NCBI GenBank assembly: GCA_030761205.1
Contig: JAULJL010000040.1
Span: 15,136,603 to 15,200,602, forward strand
Direction of reading: 5' to 3'
Source of the DNA: Fremontodendron californicum
Lineage: Eukaryota; Streptophyta; Magnoliopsida; Malvales; Malvaceae
Length of the DNA stretch: 64,000 nt
The notes under the pieces are model-generated. The model worked only from the letters and a program-made list of their open reading frames with translations, did not search any database and was not told where the DNA came from. Position numbers and translations under genes: made by a program. This document shows, piece by piece, positions 44,903 to 57,816 of the stretch (the first letter of the stretch is position 1; each line of letters starts with the position of its first letter).

Positions 44903-47900
44903 ATGGGTACTCCTTTGAGAAAGGTATTGAATAGAATTTCAGTTTTTGCTTCATCTTGGGGGATCAGGAAAGCAGCCCCCCGAGGTCGTAGGATTTTCCA
45001 TAGCCATAGGGATGTGGAACAGGAAGATTTCCAGTATGCAAGTGCTCATTGTCTCTCATCATACTACAGTGTTTTTGTAGCTCGCCTTGCCATCATGGTT
45101 AGTACAAATTTTCCTTTCATTGTTACTTATTTTTAGTTAAAATTTCAATCATTTCAGTGTGAATTTGATCAACCTGAATATATAAAACTTAAGATTAATT
45201 TAGCTCATAATTGGACTGAAGTTTTTTTGGGTTGATTAATCAGTGCTTTTCCTAATTACGTCTCTTTCAGGTCATGCTAGCTATTTTGATTGGGCTGCTA
45301 ACAATTCTAACTTGGCATTTTACAAAGATCTATACAACAAAATCACTAAACACCTTAGCTTTTGGTCTTCGTTATGAACTTCTTCAGCGTCCAATCTTAC
45401 GGATGTGGAACATCTTAAATTCTACCTCGGAAATAACAACTGCCCAGGTCAAGTTGTCAGAATATGTAATCAGGCGGTACAGCAAGCCTACCACTCAGGC
45501 AGAACAAGTTGAGGTTGATCCTTACGTTATTTTCTTCTGTCTCAACACTGTTATCAAGTAGTGGAAAATTAGTTTTCAAACTTTTTTGGGAAATCCCTAT
45601 TCAGTAACCTTTTCTTTTTTGTTTGGGTTGATTTCTTGCACTCTTAGCAGCTGTATCAAATGATGAAAGACATAACATGGGCACTATTTGCCAGTCGTAA
45701 AGCTCTCAATTCCATAACCATAAATTACAAAAATGGATTTGTCCAGGCATTCCATAGAGATCACAGGAGTAACAATACATTTTATATCTACTCTGATCTT
45801 GCAAATTATTCAATCAGTAGTGCCGCCAGCGAGTCTTATGACAACAAAATGTTGTCATCATCGCGACAAGGGTGGAATGACCAATTCATTCACGGTAATG
45901 TTTCTGGAATATGGTATCGTGAACCACTTGATCCTATCAGTGGGGAGAAGACAGGAAAGGCATTGCCAATTCCACCAGATGATCTTATCAATATAGCAGG
46001 GCCTTCTCAAGTGCCTGATGGGGTAGCTTCATGGCATGTAGCTGTCAGCAAGTATACAGATTCGCCATTACTTTCTGCAGCACTGCCTGTATGGGACTCT
46101 TCGAATACAAGTATCGTAGCTGTTGTAGGTGTCACCACTGCACTTTTTAGTGTAGGCCAGCTGATGAAAGAACTGGTTGAAGTTCATAGTGGGTACATAT
46201 ATTTGACCTCACAAGAGGGTTACTTACTGGCTACATCTACAAATGCTCCTCTGTTAAAAAATACAACAAAAGGGCCCAAGCTTATGATGGCTGTTGATTC
46301 AGAGGATCATGTTATACGAATGGGAGCTCAGTGGTTACAAAATGCCTATGGCAACAAGTTTCCTCCTGGTCATGTGGTTCATGTGGAGAAGGCCAATCTT
46401 GGCGGCCAGCATTATTACATTGATTCATTTTTTCTCAACCTAAAAAGATTACCTATGGTAAGTTCAGAAAATATTTCATCTTTTGGATCATTCATCATAG
46501 GATACATGTTCAGAGTTTCAGGTCCAGATGAAGATATCATAGAGATGGTCTCTTTATGTTCAATCAGATTATACATATTATTACTAATGTTTATCACTGT
46601 TTGAAAAGACACTAAAATTGGTTAGAAATGGTGCAGGTTGGAGTGATCATCATTCCAAGAAAGTATATAATGGGGAAGGTTGACGAAAGAGCCTTGAAAA
46701 CAATGGTCATATTGATATCTGCATCTGTATGCATCTTAGTCATTGGATGTGTCTGTATTTTGATACTGACAAATGGAGTATCAAAGGAAATGAAACTCAG
46801 AGCAGAGTTGATAAGTCATCTTGATGCAAGAAGAAGAGCTGAAGCATCAAGCAACTATAAAAGCCAATTCCTTGCAAATATGAGGTAACCAATTTCAAAT
46901 ACTTACAAGCTACACTTTTCCTTCCCCTCTATGACTATGTTTAAAAACTCATTAAAGGAGCCTTGAAAACTTTCACTGACTCCTTGTTATACATCATGCC
47001 TGCACCTTATTATGGATCTATTGTGTTACAGTCATGAACTAAGGACGCCTATGGCTGCTGTTATTGGATTGTTGGACATTCTTATCTGCGATGACTGTCT
47101 TACAAATGAACAGTATGCAATGGTTACCCAGATCCGTAAATGCTCAACAGCTCTACTTCGGCTTCTAAACAACATATTGGATCTGAGCAAGGTGAGAGAT
47201 ACAAGGACAAACCAATTATGGAATTGGAAATATCAAGTAAATATATGCATAGCAGCTCTTAAGATCAAAGACCATGTTTTCAATATAAAAACAAGAGTAA
47301 TACTCAGAGAAGAGATTTCATCCTTAAGTATTAAGTGGTTACTTTTATGTAACTCCACCTAACAAAGTGTTAGTCAACTTCAAAACTATAGAATTAAGGG
47401 TCCTTTAGGCACGATTAACTAAATAAAGGTGTCATCAGACAAATTTCTGAGCAACATGTCATTCTTCAATTAGAAGTCCTTTTAATGCCTTGGTTGATGA
47501 CAGAAGAAAAATAAAACTGTATAAGAGTTTTAACTACCATAGTTTAACAGTTGCAACATAATTGGTGTAACTGTGTAAGTTTAGACTTTAGACAGTCAAG
47601 GATTTTTTAATTGTTCACTTGTTTGTTGAAGCAAGATGACAGATTGGAAGCCTATGTTACTTGGACTTTTCATTTTTACAAAAGTCTCCATATCCGATAC
47701 TCGTGTTCGACACATATTCGTACATGATTATGAGGGTATGATCCTCCAAATATATGAAAAAACTTAAAAATAATTGAGCATTTAGTATTTGACACATATC
47801 CGTATCCGACACTCACCGTCAGGTAACATAGTTGGGAGCAATTACTGGTTATCATACATTATAGAACTTATCTCTTATAGTGCACCTTCTGACCTTGAAA

Positions 47901-50900
47901 ATCACACCCCAAATCATTGTTTTCCAAATATTTTCATAGGTTGAATCTGGAAAACTGGTGTTAGAAGAAGCTGAGTTTGACTTGGGACGGGAACTTGAAG
48001 GACTCGTTGATATGTTCTCTGTACAATGCATTAACCACAATGTGGAGACTGTTCTGGATCTCTCTGGTATGACTCAAACTTCTGGGTGTGAGAGAACTAT
48101 TTTTTTCTAATCAAAACTTATGATCTAAAATCTATATGTATCTAAATACAGACATTATCTAACCCTTTTCCTTTTTTTGTTAAATATTTTCAGATGATAT
48201 TCCAAAATTAGTTAGAGGAGACTCTGCCAGAGTTGTTCAAGTTTTTGTAAATCTAATAAGCAATTCCATCAAGTTCACAACATGTAAGATGAACATTTAT
48301 ATTGCTCGTTTTCGTTACTCTAGTTTTATATTACAAATTTATCAGCTACTACACGCTTCACCATTGGATTTGGACCAAGAAAAAAACTGTTTAACTATTT
48401 TCTACTGGTGAGAGAACAAAAATCAAGAAAAATAAAAGAAACCCCTGTCAGGATTCAGGAAGGATGTGTAGGAGTGAATTCCAATGCATGATGCATCTAT
48501 TTAGATTAACAAGCCAGATTTTTTCATTAAAATGGGAAACAAATATTTAGATTAAAACTATGATTAAGTCACCTAAATAAGTCAAGGATTGGCTGGTTCT
48601 CTATGGTTTTGGACAAGATTGAGGTTGAAGATAATGAAAAAGTCTTTTCTTTTCAGGTGGATTTCTTTTAAAAAAGGGGTGCAACATAGGACCATATGAT
48701 TGATATTTGAGAGTTAATTTTGGTTGTAAGTCATTATTTTGCTCTTAAGAGATCTCAACCCTGTTTTGTTTCTCCAATTAACTCAGTACTATGTAAAACT
48801 GTTTTCCAATATCTTTTTTTTTTTTTTAATTTAGAACTCTTTCGACTCAGCTTGAACTATTGGTTAATAATTCACATTCATGGAAGATTGAATTGTTTGT
48901 GTGGTTTTAGGCATACAAACTTCAGAGAGTTGAACCCTTTAATCAAATCAGATGATAAATTGGAATGTAAGAGCCTTGATTTGATTTAGACAAGCTATTG
49001 TTATATTCATTCTAACATCCAGCAGTCGAACAAGTATTGTAATAAGTAACTCAACAATATTTATTCAAGCATATAGAGTGATGATGAGCCATTACACTGA
49101 AACAGAACTTACCTTTTTAGAGACAACTTGCATGATTAACTGTTTCAAATGGCTTTTCAGCTGGTCATATCATTCTGCGTGGATGGTGTGAGAATCCCGA
49201 TCAGAGGAAACCACTATCTGCATTAAAAACACTGTTGAAACAACATGGAAACCATATGAAGAAGGGCAGCAAGAGAGACAATAAAATGATTCTTTGGTTT
49301 GAAGTTGATGACACTGGCAGTGGTATGATTCTTAATTTGGTTTTTGAAACAGTACGAATTATATATATGTATTGTAAATGGAAACTCTTCCATTTCGAGG
49401 TAGCTTGTACCATTTAATTATCTTCCATGATCTTCAGGAATTGATCCAAGCAAATGGGAATCTGTGTTTGAGAGCTTTGAGCAAGCTGATCCTTCAACAA
49501 CTCGGACGTAAGTACTTTAAGCAAGACCAGATTTTTATAAGCTGGTCAATTGAGAAAAAAAAATGGAAAGTAATCTAATGTGGAAGAAATCCATGGTAAT
49601 ATACAGAGATTATATTCTATTATTCTAAGATATTTTTTGTTTTTCAGGCATGGTGGCACGGGTCTTGGACTATGCATTGTGAGAACCTTGGTAAGTAAAG
49701 TGTCTTGGTACAGAAATTCATGGTCCATTACAATACTCTACATGTGAAAATTACATCATACTGAAACCTTGTGGGCAAAAAAGAAGAAATTCTTATGAAT
49801 AATGACAAATTTTTTTATTTTATCTTTTTTGCATCTATCCTTGGCTCATAGCCTCATACTGTCAATGACAGGTTAACAAAATGGGTGGAGAAATCAAGGT
49901 TGTAAAAAAGAATGGTCCAGGAACTCTAATGAGACTATTCTTACTACTCAGTACTCCTGCAGATGGCATAGAACAACATGGTCGAATGGATTTTGCAAAG
50001 CACAGTGTAGCGGTGAGTAAAGTTTTTTGCTCTTTGGAGCTGCAAAATCATTTTCTTTTTCCCTTTATTTTTTGTTGGTCACCTTCTAAGTTTGATTTTC
50101 ATTTTGCATAAACCAAAAAACAAAAGATCTTGAGACTCAATATTACAGCTAGTTAGTATTCTGATAGCATTCTGAGGGAGTGCACATTAGAGTACAAATA
50201 ATTAGTATTCTGTCTAAACCTCGTCCTAGAAAATAAAAATTCTACTTTCAGCTTGCTGCCATTTCTATTATGGTTAGAACATAGAATTTATTGTCAGGCG
50301 CTCGAAAAGCAGACTTAGGTCAAAGCTAACATAATTAAAACATGGATGCAGGTGATCCTTGCCCTACACGGCAGCATGGGTAGATTGATTATGTCTCAGT
50401 GGCTGTCTAGAAATGGAGTACCCACTTTGGAAGCATCTGAATGGAATGAACTGACACAAATCCTTCATGAACTGTTTCATGCCAGAAACACTCATTATTC
50501 ACTAGGTGAACCAGCTCTGAGATCTAAAGTACACAGCCTACAAGACATGAGGAACCCAGTTTACATCATAGTTGTTGATCTGGGGCTGCTTGACTTGAGC
50601 ACCGATATATGGAAAGAACAGCTTAATTTCCTTGACAAATTCTCTGGACAAGTAAAATTTGCATGGATGCTGAATCATGATACTTCCAATGCAATAAAGA
50701 TGGAGCTCCGTATGAAAGGACATATATTGATGGTTAATAAACCATTGTACAAGACAAAAATGCTTCATATTTTGGAAGCAGTCATAAAGGAGAGATATGC
50801 TGAACTTCACAAGAGAAGTCCAAATGAAACAAAAAAGGAAGGTGATTCTCATGAATGTCTCGAAATTGATTCAACTCATTTTGAGACTTGCAGCTCTGAT

Positions 50901-51906
50901 GATTCTGATATTTCTGAAATGGATGGCGCTAATTCTATAAGTTCTGTGCATACTGGAGAGCAGCCAAGAGAAGGAACCATAAAATCCAATCGATCAAATT
51001 GCCAGACACTTGAGAACTGCCTTGTTGAATTAACGCGTTTAGGTTCAGAAGTGAACAATCTAAGGGCAGAAGAAGATCAATGTAATGGCAGGCCTAAGTT
51101 ACATGACACTGAAGATACCAACTGTGAAAATTCCAATTCCCCAGAACAACATTCTGCCAGCAGCAGCGCTAAAGATAGAGATAATTCATATACAAGTAAG
51201 GAAGCAAATGGACATAAATCTCTTGAAGGCCTACGGATACTGCTTGCAGAAGATGCACCTGTTCTTCAAAGAGTAGCAACCATCATGCTGGAAAAAATGG
51301 GAGCTACAGTAATTGCAGTTGGGGATGGACTGCAGGCAGTAGACGCCCTGAACTGCGAGCTTGTTGGAGAAGAGTGTAGAAGGGAGTCCTCATTGCAAGA
51401 AAGAAGGAACAGATTGCAAACAGAAATTTGTGATTCTCCTCCATATGATTTGATTTTAATGGATTGTCAAGTAAGAACTAATCACTTAGTTTATTATGTT
51501 TGGTTAGCATACATATCAAAAGAGAAAAATCAGAAACTAAAGTGATCAGAAAGAAATGGCAACTAAATAATGCTTCATGATGACCCACGCATAGCATTTA
51601 ATCATATTTTTTCCAACTTTATTATGTTATATATAGTGTTTAACTTTTCTGTCTTTCATGTTAAAACAGATGCCAAAGATGGATGGATATGAAGCAACAA
51701 AAGCAATAAGGAAATCAGAAGCAGGGACGGACTGGCACATTCCCATTGTTGCCTTGACAGCCCATGCAATGTCATCAGATGAAGCAAAATGCTTGGAGGT
51801 GGGCATGGATGCTTATCTAACAAAGCCAATTGACTACAAGTTGATGGTTTCCACCATTCTTTCACTCACTAAAAGATCAGCCTACAATCAAAGAAAAATG
51901 TCTTAA
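44903..51906 (+). CDS. AHK1: AHK1-type hybrid histidine kinase (plasma-membrane osmosensor)
   Basis: Two-component sensor kinase that autophosphorylates on His and relays phosphate to its receiver domain; Arabidopsis AHK1 acts in osmotic and drought signalling. Thirteen exons join in frame to 1213 aa: 44903-45097, 45271-45513, 45651-46457, 46637-46884, 47032-47191, 47940-48066, 48194-48283, 49161-49322, 49438-49507, 49648-49690, 49872-50012, 50352-51470 and 51670-51906. TM1 is at about 64-85 and a large extracellular loop follows. TM2 is at about 437-461 (ILISASVCILVIGCVCILIL). The phospho-acceptor His is in SHELRTP (about 499). The N, G1 and G2 boxes are NLISNSIKF, DTGSGID and GTGLGL. The receiver has ILLAEDAPVLQRV, the phospho-Asp in LILMDCQMPKMDG (about 1133) and TKPID. 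All catalytic residues are present and no lesion was seen. Confidence 0.97.
47652..47831. mobile_element. MITE copy F (8-bp TSD family), in AHK1 intron 5
   Basis: 180 bp starting CTATGTTACTTGGAC and ending GGTAACATAG, flanked by TTGGAAGC and TTGGGAGC (one mismatch). It lies between exons 5 and 6, away from the splice sites. Confidence 0.9.
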
Positions 51907-53027
51907 GGCAGTTTCAGATGTAAAGATGGATACAAGTTTCTCGGGGGAAAAAAAACAAGTTTAACATGTATGCTACTATACCTAAGAGTATGACCAATTT
52001 TCCTGTCTTAGAAAGTAATTTTATCTACTGATGAATAGTCTAATGCGTGGGTAGTTTCTTTAGTTAATGCAATAAGACAATCAGTAAATAGCCCAAAGCC
52101 CAAGTATTAATTTATTATTATTATTATCAATATATGTTATATACTATATATATATATATATTATCAACTCCAAAAATACAAAAAGTGAACCATATATATA
52201 CTTCTGACAACTTATTAAATTAAGTATTTTATATTTTTATCCTTAATTAATAATTTTTTATTAAATTAAAATATTTTTTATTTATTTTCTTACTAACATT
52301 AAAATTCTTATTAAAATAAACTTTCTTTAATTGATAATTGATAATTTTATTATTATTTTAAATTAAAATAAAAAATTATTTAACGATGAATAGAAAAAAA
52401 TTCGAATACATATTCTACTATTAGTAACACAATATTGATTCTTTTATACTTTTTTTTTGGAACAAACGAGACCGTAGTCTAAGGATAAGAAAGGGTTGCA
52501 GATATTGAGATTCGAATCTCAAATCTATTGGATATCAGATATTAAAAATGATTGCATGAACCAACTGAATTAAATTTCGGGTTTGATTGTTTGATACTTT
52601 GACATTCACTCATCCCTTGAATATGTCATTAGAAAAATTACTTTTGTTGTAAAAGTTTTTTTCCCCTGCTAAAGGCGAAATAAAACATTCAAAAAATACT
52701 AAAAATGTATATTTAAAATAGCTAATATTACTACTTCAAAAAATCCTAATATTAGATGATATTTAATATAAAATTTTTAAATCCAAATTCCCTGCAATTA
52801 AAATTTTCTAACCATAAAATCTGAAGAAAGAAAGATGGTAAGAAACAATAAAATTGGTGGATACAATTATAAGCACAAAAGATCCAATGCCACCTTTGGG
52901 TTTTTGGAATTGCATGAGTCCATAATTAGAGGGTATGAATGCAAGTATTGTTTTACTCACAGGTCATAACTCTAAATATGCTGAAATTAGGGGTAAGAAA
53001 AGAGAATAATATCTCTTCTCTCGCTTA
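51907..53027. other. AHK1 3' region and spacer
   Basis: Very AT-rich with an (AT)n run near 52143-52163. Apart from the SINE at 52450-52584, nothing recognised. Confidence 0.5.
52450..52584 (-). mobile_element. tRNA-related SINE copy 2
   Basis: 135 bp, poly-T first on the plus strand, with GAGATTCGAATCTC (B-box-like) and, on the minus strand, CAGTTGGTTCATGCAATCA (A-box-like). Flanks GATTCTTTTATAC (52437-52449) and GATTGTTTGATAC (52585-52597) agree at 11 of 13 bases. Confidence 0.8.
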
Positions 53028-53063
53028 CCCAACGGCTAGTACGTAAAACGGTAACCTCAACGG
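53028..53063 (+). promoter_or_regulatory. Cluster of three AACGG (MSA-like) boxes
   Basis: CCCAACGGCTA (53028-53038) fits the mitosis-specific activator consensus YCYAACGGYYA. Two more AACGG cores follow at 53047 and 53059, within about 230 nt upstream of the TPR gene ATG. MSA boxes are bound by MYB3R factors and give G2/M expression. Confidence 0.55.
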
Positions 53064-53258
53064 TCGAAAATTTCAAATCGTTTCTCCTAAAACCTCTCTA
53101 AATCACATATTCTTCCTTAAACTCGCTTCAGTCTTTCTCACTAAAGGCCCTCTCCATTCTTCTTCAGTCTTTATTGTTCACTGTCCACAAATATTTCTTC
53201 ATCTTTTACATCACTGCAAAAAAAAACAAAGAAAAGAAATAGAACTGTGTTTTCGAAG

Positions 53259-54275
53259 ATGTTGCAAGATGTGTGGAATGCTCCTCCTGGATTCAGGCCT
53301 TCTAAGTCGGCCCCTACTTCTCCGGCGAAGCCTCTCGGGGTTTCAAGAACTCAGTCTGAGTCCTTCCATGCCACCCACAAAGTCCCAGCTGGTGACACTC
53401 CTTATGTTAGAGCCAAGAATGTTCAAGTAAGCATCTGGGTTCCTTTGAAATTGGTTGTAAAAGGCTAAAATTGTTCTTTTTTATTGTTTGTATTTATGTT
53501 TCTTTTATGGGTATTTATTGGTTCAGTTAGTAGAAAAAGATCCGGAGAGGGCGATTCTTTGTTTTGGGCAGCCATCAATGCAGGGGATAGAGTGGATAGT
53601 GCTTTGAAAGATATGGCCATTGTGATGAAGCAACAAAATAGAGCAGAGGAAGCCATTGAAGCTATCAAGTCATTGCGTAGCAGATGTTCAGAACAAGCCC
53701 AGGAGTCTCTTGATAACATTTTGTTGGATCTCTACAAGGTTTGTTCTTCTGAAAGCTAAAATTAAGATCATATCAAGTTGTTTTGGTCTTAAGTCTTAAC
53801 AGGTGGCTGACTTGTTTTATTGGTTATTCTAATCCTACAGAGATGTGGAAGATTGGATGATCAAATAGCATTATTGAAGCACAAATTGTATTTGATTCAA
53901 CAAGGACTGGCTTTCAATGGGAAGCGCACCAAGACAGCTCGGTCTCAGGGAAAGAAATTTCAGGTCTCTGTGGAGCAAGAAGCAACTCGGTTGCTGGTAA
54001 GACTTCAGTTCAGTCTTCTAATCTTTGCTTGTTTACCACTCCTTGTTTTTTATATAAAAGTATAAACTTTAAATGGATACATGTATTTAAGAAAGATCTT
54101 TTTCTTTTTCAGGGAAACTTGGGATGGGCATTGATGCAGCAGAACAACTATATTGAAGCAGAAGATGCTTATCGCCGGGCACTTTCAATTGCTCCTGATA
54201 ATAACAAGATGTGTAATCTGGGTATTTGTTTGATGAAGCAAGGTAGAATCACTGAGGCTAAAGAAAATTTGCTTG
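53259..54275 (+). pseudogene. MS5/POLLENLESS3-like TPR protein gene, truncated
   Basis: Members of this TPR family include MS5/TDM1 (meiotic exit) and sulfur-deficiency-induced proteins. Exons: 53259-53426, 53527-53738, 53841-53996 and 54113 to about 54275. The reading is MLQDVWNAPPGFRPSKSAP, then YVRAKNVQLVEKDPERAI, LFWAAINAGDRVDSALKDMA, GNLGWALMQQNNYIEAE and MKQGRITEAKENL. Exon 2 lacks one base near 53556 (212 instead of 213 nt), so codons after PERAI are out of frame. The gene then stops being TPR sequence at GAAAATTTGCTTG and runs, in frame with exon 4, into a Copia gag. The normal 3' part was not found to the right. Presumed non-functional unless an alternative start in exon 2-4 is used. 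Confidence 0.82.
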
Positions 54276-57200
54276 TTGGTCAAGAATATATGGCCAAGCA
54301 AATGGGAGGGGTCTCGTTGAAAAGTGAAGAGAAAGCACTCTACACCAACAAAAGCAAAGGCAAATTCAAACAGCATGTCGGTGGTGGATCTAAAAAGTAT
54401 GGTGACAAGACAAAAAGTCATCAAGGAGAAGGGAGCTCTCGTCCAGGGGGAGCTTCAAAGAATCGTAGCAACAATAAAAGATTTGAAGGTAACTGTTACA
54501 ACTGTGACAAGAAAGGTCACATGGCAAAAGATTGTTGGTTTAACAAAAGGCCCGCTGAGAGCAATGCTGCTACTTCTAGTACAAAGGAGAAAAGCGAAGA
54601 TGATTGGGACGCTGAAGCATTTTTGCTATGGAAGAGGAAGAGTTAGCTCTCACAGTAACAACGGCTGACCGAATTGACTATGAGAATGACTGGATTGTCG
54701 ATTCAGGTTGCTCAAATCACATGACAGGCGATAAACAGAAGTTGCAGAACCTGTCAGAATACAAGGGAAATCGCATTGTTGTGACAGCTGATAATTCAAG
54801 ATTACCCATTACTCACATCGGTAAGACGGTAGTAGCACCTCGATATAGTCATAATCAGGTACCACTACAAGATGTTTACCATGTCCAAGGCATGAAGAAA
54901 AATTTGCTTTCAATGGCACAATTAACATCGTCAGGTCACCATATTCTGTTTGGTCCAAGGGATGTGAAGGTATATCGTGATCTCAAAATCTCAGGACAGC
55001 CGATGATGGAAGGACGACGTCTGGAGTCAGTCTACGTGATGTCAGCAAAGTCAGCATATGTAGACAAGACAATAAGGAGCGATACAGCAGATTTATGGCA
55101 CATGCGGTTAGGTCATGTTAGTTATTCCAAGCTAAGTATGATGATGAAGAAGTCGATGCTTAAGGGACTTCCTCAGCTTGACATAAGAACAGACACAGTT
55201 TGTGCAGGATGCCAATATGGTAAAGCACACCAATTGCCATACGAGTAGTCAAAGTTTAAAGCAAAAAAACCATTAGAGTTAGTTCACTCTGATGTATTTG
55301 GGCCCGTTAAGCAACCATCAATTAGTGGAATGCGGTACATGGTGACGTTTATTGATGATTTCTCCAGGTATGTGTGGGTTTTCTTTATGAAAGAAAAGTC
55401 TGACACTTTCTCAAAGTTTAAAGAGTTCAAAGAGATAGTTGAAGGAGAAGTGGGAAAGAAGATATGTTGCTTGCGCACAGACAATGGAGGAGAATATAGC
55501 TCAGGCGAATTCTCTCAATACCTACGAGAATGCAACATACGTCATCATTATACTTGTGTCAATACACCACAACAGAATGGTGTAGCAGAGAGAAAGAATC
55601 GACATCTTGCAGAAATTTGTCGGAGTATGCTGCATGCAAATAATGTACCCGAAAGATTTTGGGCCGAAGCTATGAGAACCGCAGCCCATGTGATCAACAA
55701 ACTTCCTCAACCAAGGTTAGAGTTTGTTTCACCCTTTGAGAAATTGTGGAAAATAAAACCTTCAGTCAGCTACTTTCGAGTATTTGGTTGTGTATGTTAT
55801 GTATTTGTTCCTGATCATTTACGTAGCAAGTTTGATAAGAAAGCAACTAGGTGTATCTTTGTGGGATACGACAACCAAAGGAAAGGGTGGAAATGTTGTG
55901 ATCCTACGAGTGGAAGATGTTACACTTCACGCAATGTGGTATTCGATGAAGCATCTTCTTGGTGGTCCTCAGAAAAGGAGGTGTTGTCAGATTCAAAAGA
56001 ATTTGAAGACATGCTACAACAGAAAATGGGAGAGTATATTGTCCAACTTCAATCAACTTCAGATGAAGTAGAAGACCTATGTGATGATGACGATGACGAG
56101 CAAGTGTTAGTCCAGAGTCCTTGGCAAACTGGTGTGTATCAACCAGATGTTAGATCGAGTGAAGTGGAAGAACCATCTCCACAATCACAAATCCGAAGGA
56201 CAACAAGAGCACGGAAGCCAAATCCCAAATATGCTAATGCAGCCATAGTGGAAGAACCAATTGCAACAGAACCTGAGACGTTTGAAGAAGCATCACAGAG
56301 TTCTGAGTGGATTATGGCTATGAAAGAAGAGATCACTGCGCTTGAGCAGAATCAGACTTGGGATCTAGTGCCAAAACCAAGAGATGTGAAACCCATATCC
56401 TGCAAGTGGATTTACAAGATAAAACATCATCCAGATGGGTCGATTGAAAGGTACAAGGCACGGTTGGTGGCTCGTGGCTTCTCTCAGAAGTATGAGCTAG
56501 ACTATGATGAAACGTTTAGTCCGGTGGCAAAACTTACAACCGTACGAGTCCTACTTGCCCTTGCAGCCAACAAAGACTGGAACTTGTGGCAGATGGATGT
56601 GAAGAATGCATTCCTTCATGGAGAGCTAGATCGAGAAATTTACATGATTCAACCATTGGGATTTCAAAACCAAAATCATCCTGAGCATGTGTGTAAGCTG
56701 CGAAAGGCACTTTACGGATTGAAACAAGCACCTAGAGCATGGTATGGTAAGATTGCTGAATTTTTAACTCATAGTGGTTATTCAGTGACACCTGCAGATT
56801 CCAGCTTGTTTGTCAAAGCTAATGGAGGAAAGCTAGCTATCGTATTGATATATGTGGATGATTTAATCATAACTGGTGATTATGAGGCAGAAATTCTTCA
56901 AACTAAGGAGAATTTATCAGTTCGTTTCCAAATGAAAGAACTTGGACAACTCAAGCACTTTCTTGGTCTAGAGGTTGATCACATACAAGAAGGAATATTT
57001 CTCTGTCAACAAAAATATTCTAAAGATTTGCTAAAAAGGTTTGGAATGCTCGAGAGCAAGCCAATTTCAACACCGATGGAACCAAATGGCAAGATGTGTG
57101 CACTTGAAGGCAAAGACTTGGAAGATGCAACTATGTATCGACAATTGGTAGGTAGCCTGATCTACTTAACCTTGACTCGACCTGACATTTCTTATACAGT

Positions 57201-57816
57201 TGGTGTGATGAGTCGGTATATGCAAAATCCGAAGAAGCCTCATTTAGAAGCAGTTCGACGAATACTGAGATATGTGAAAAGTACAATAGATTATGGTCTT
57301 TTGTACAAGAAAGGTGAAGACTGTAAGTTAGTTGGTTATTGTGATGCTGACTATGCAGGAGATCATGACACCAGGAGATCAACAACTGGGTACATGTTTA
57401 AACTTGGTTCTGGAACAATTTCTTGGTGCAGTAAGAGACAACCAACGGTATCATTGTCAACTACCAAAGCTGAGTATCGAGCAGCAGCAATGGCAGCTCA
57501 AGAGTGTACGTGGCTGATACAACTAATGAGTGATCTACATCAACCAGTAGATTATGCAGTTCCGTTGTATTGCGACAACCAGTCAGCAATTCGTTTGGCA
57601 GAAAATCCAGTCTTTCACGCAAGAACCAAACATATAGAAGTGCATTATCACTTTATCAGAGAAAAGGTTCTACAAGAAGAGATTGAGATGAAGCAGATCA
57701 AGACAGATGATCAAATGGCAGATTTATTCACAAAAGGTTTGCGTATCAACAAATTTGAAATGTTTCGTCGTCAACTCAACATGGTGCAAAGAGGAAGAGC
57801 TGGTATTGAGGGGGAG
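54263..57816 (+). pseudogene. Copia-2a: 5'-truncated gag-pol fused to the TPR exon
   Basis: Begins inside gag (NLLVGQEYMAKQMGG), followed by a CCHC knuckle (CYNCDKKGHMAKDCW). Then come protease (VDSGCSNHM), integrase (HMRLGHV; RTDNGGEYS; QQNGVAERKNR), RT (VKNAFLHGEL; YVDDLIITG) and RNase H (DADYAGD; STTGYMF). The frame is broken by one missing T in a T-run near 54627 and by TAG at 55246-55248 in place of a Glu codon that copy 2b keeps. The frame 55330-57822 is open through the end of RNase H and runs into the LTR. A purine tract ending GAGGGGGAG abuts the LTR. Confidence 0.92.
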
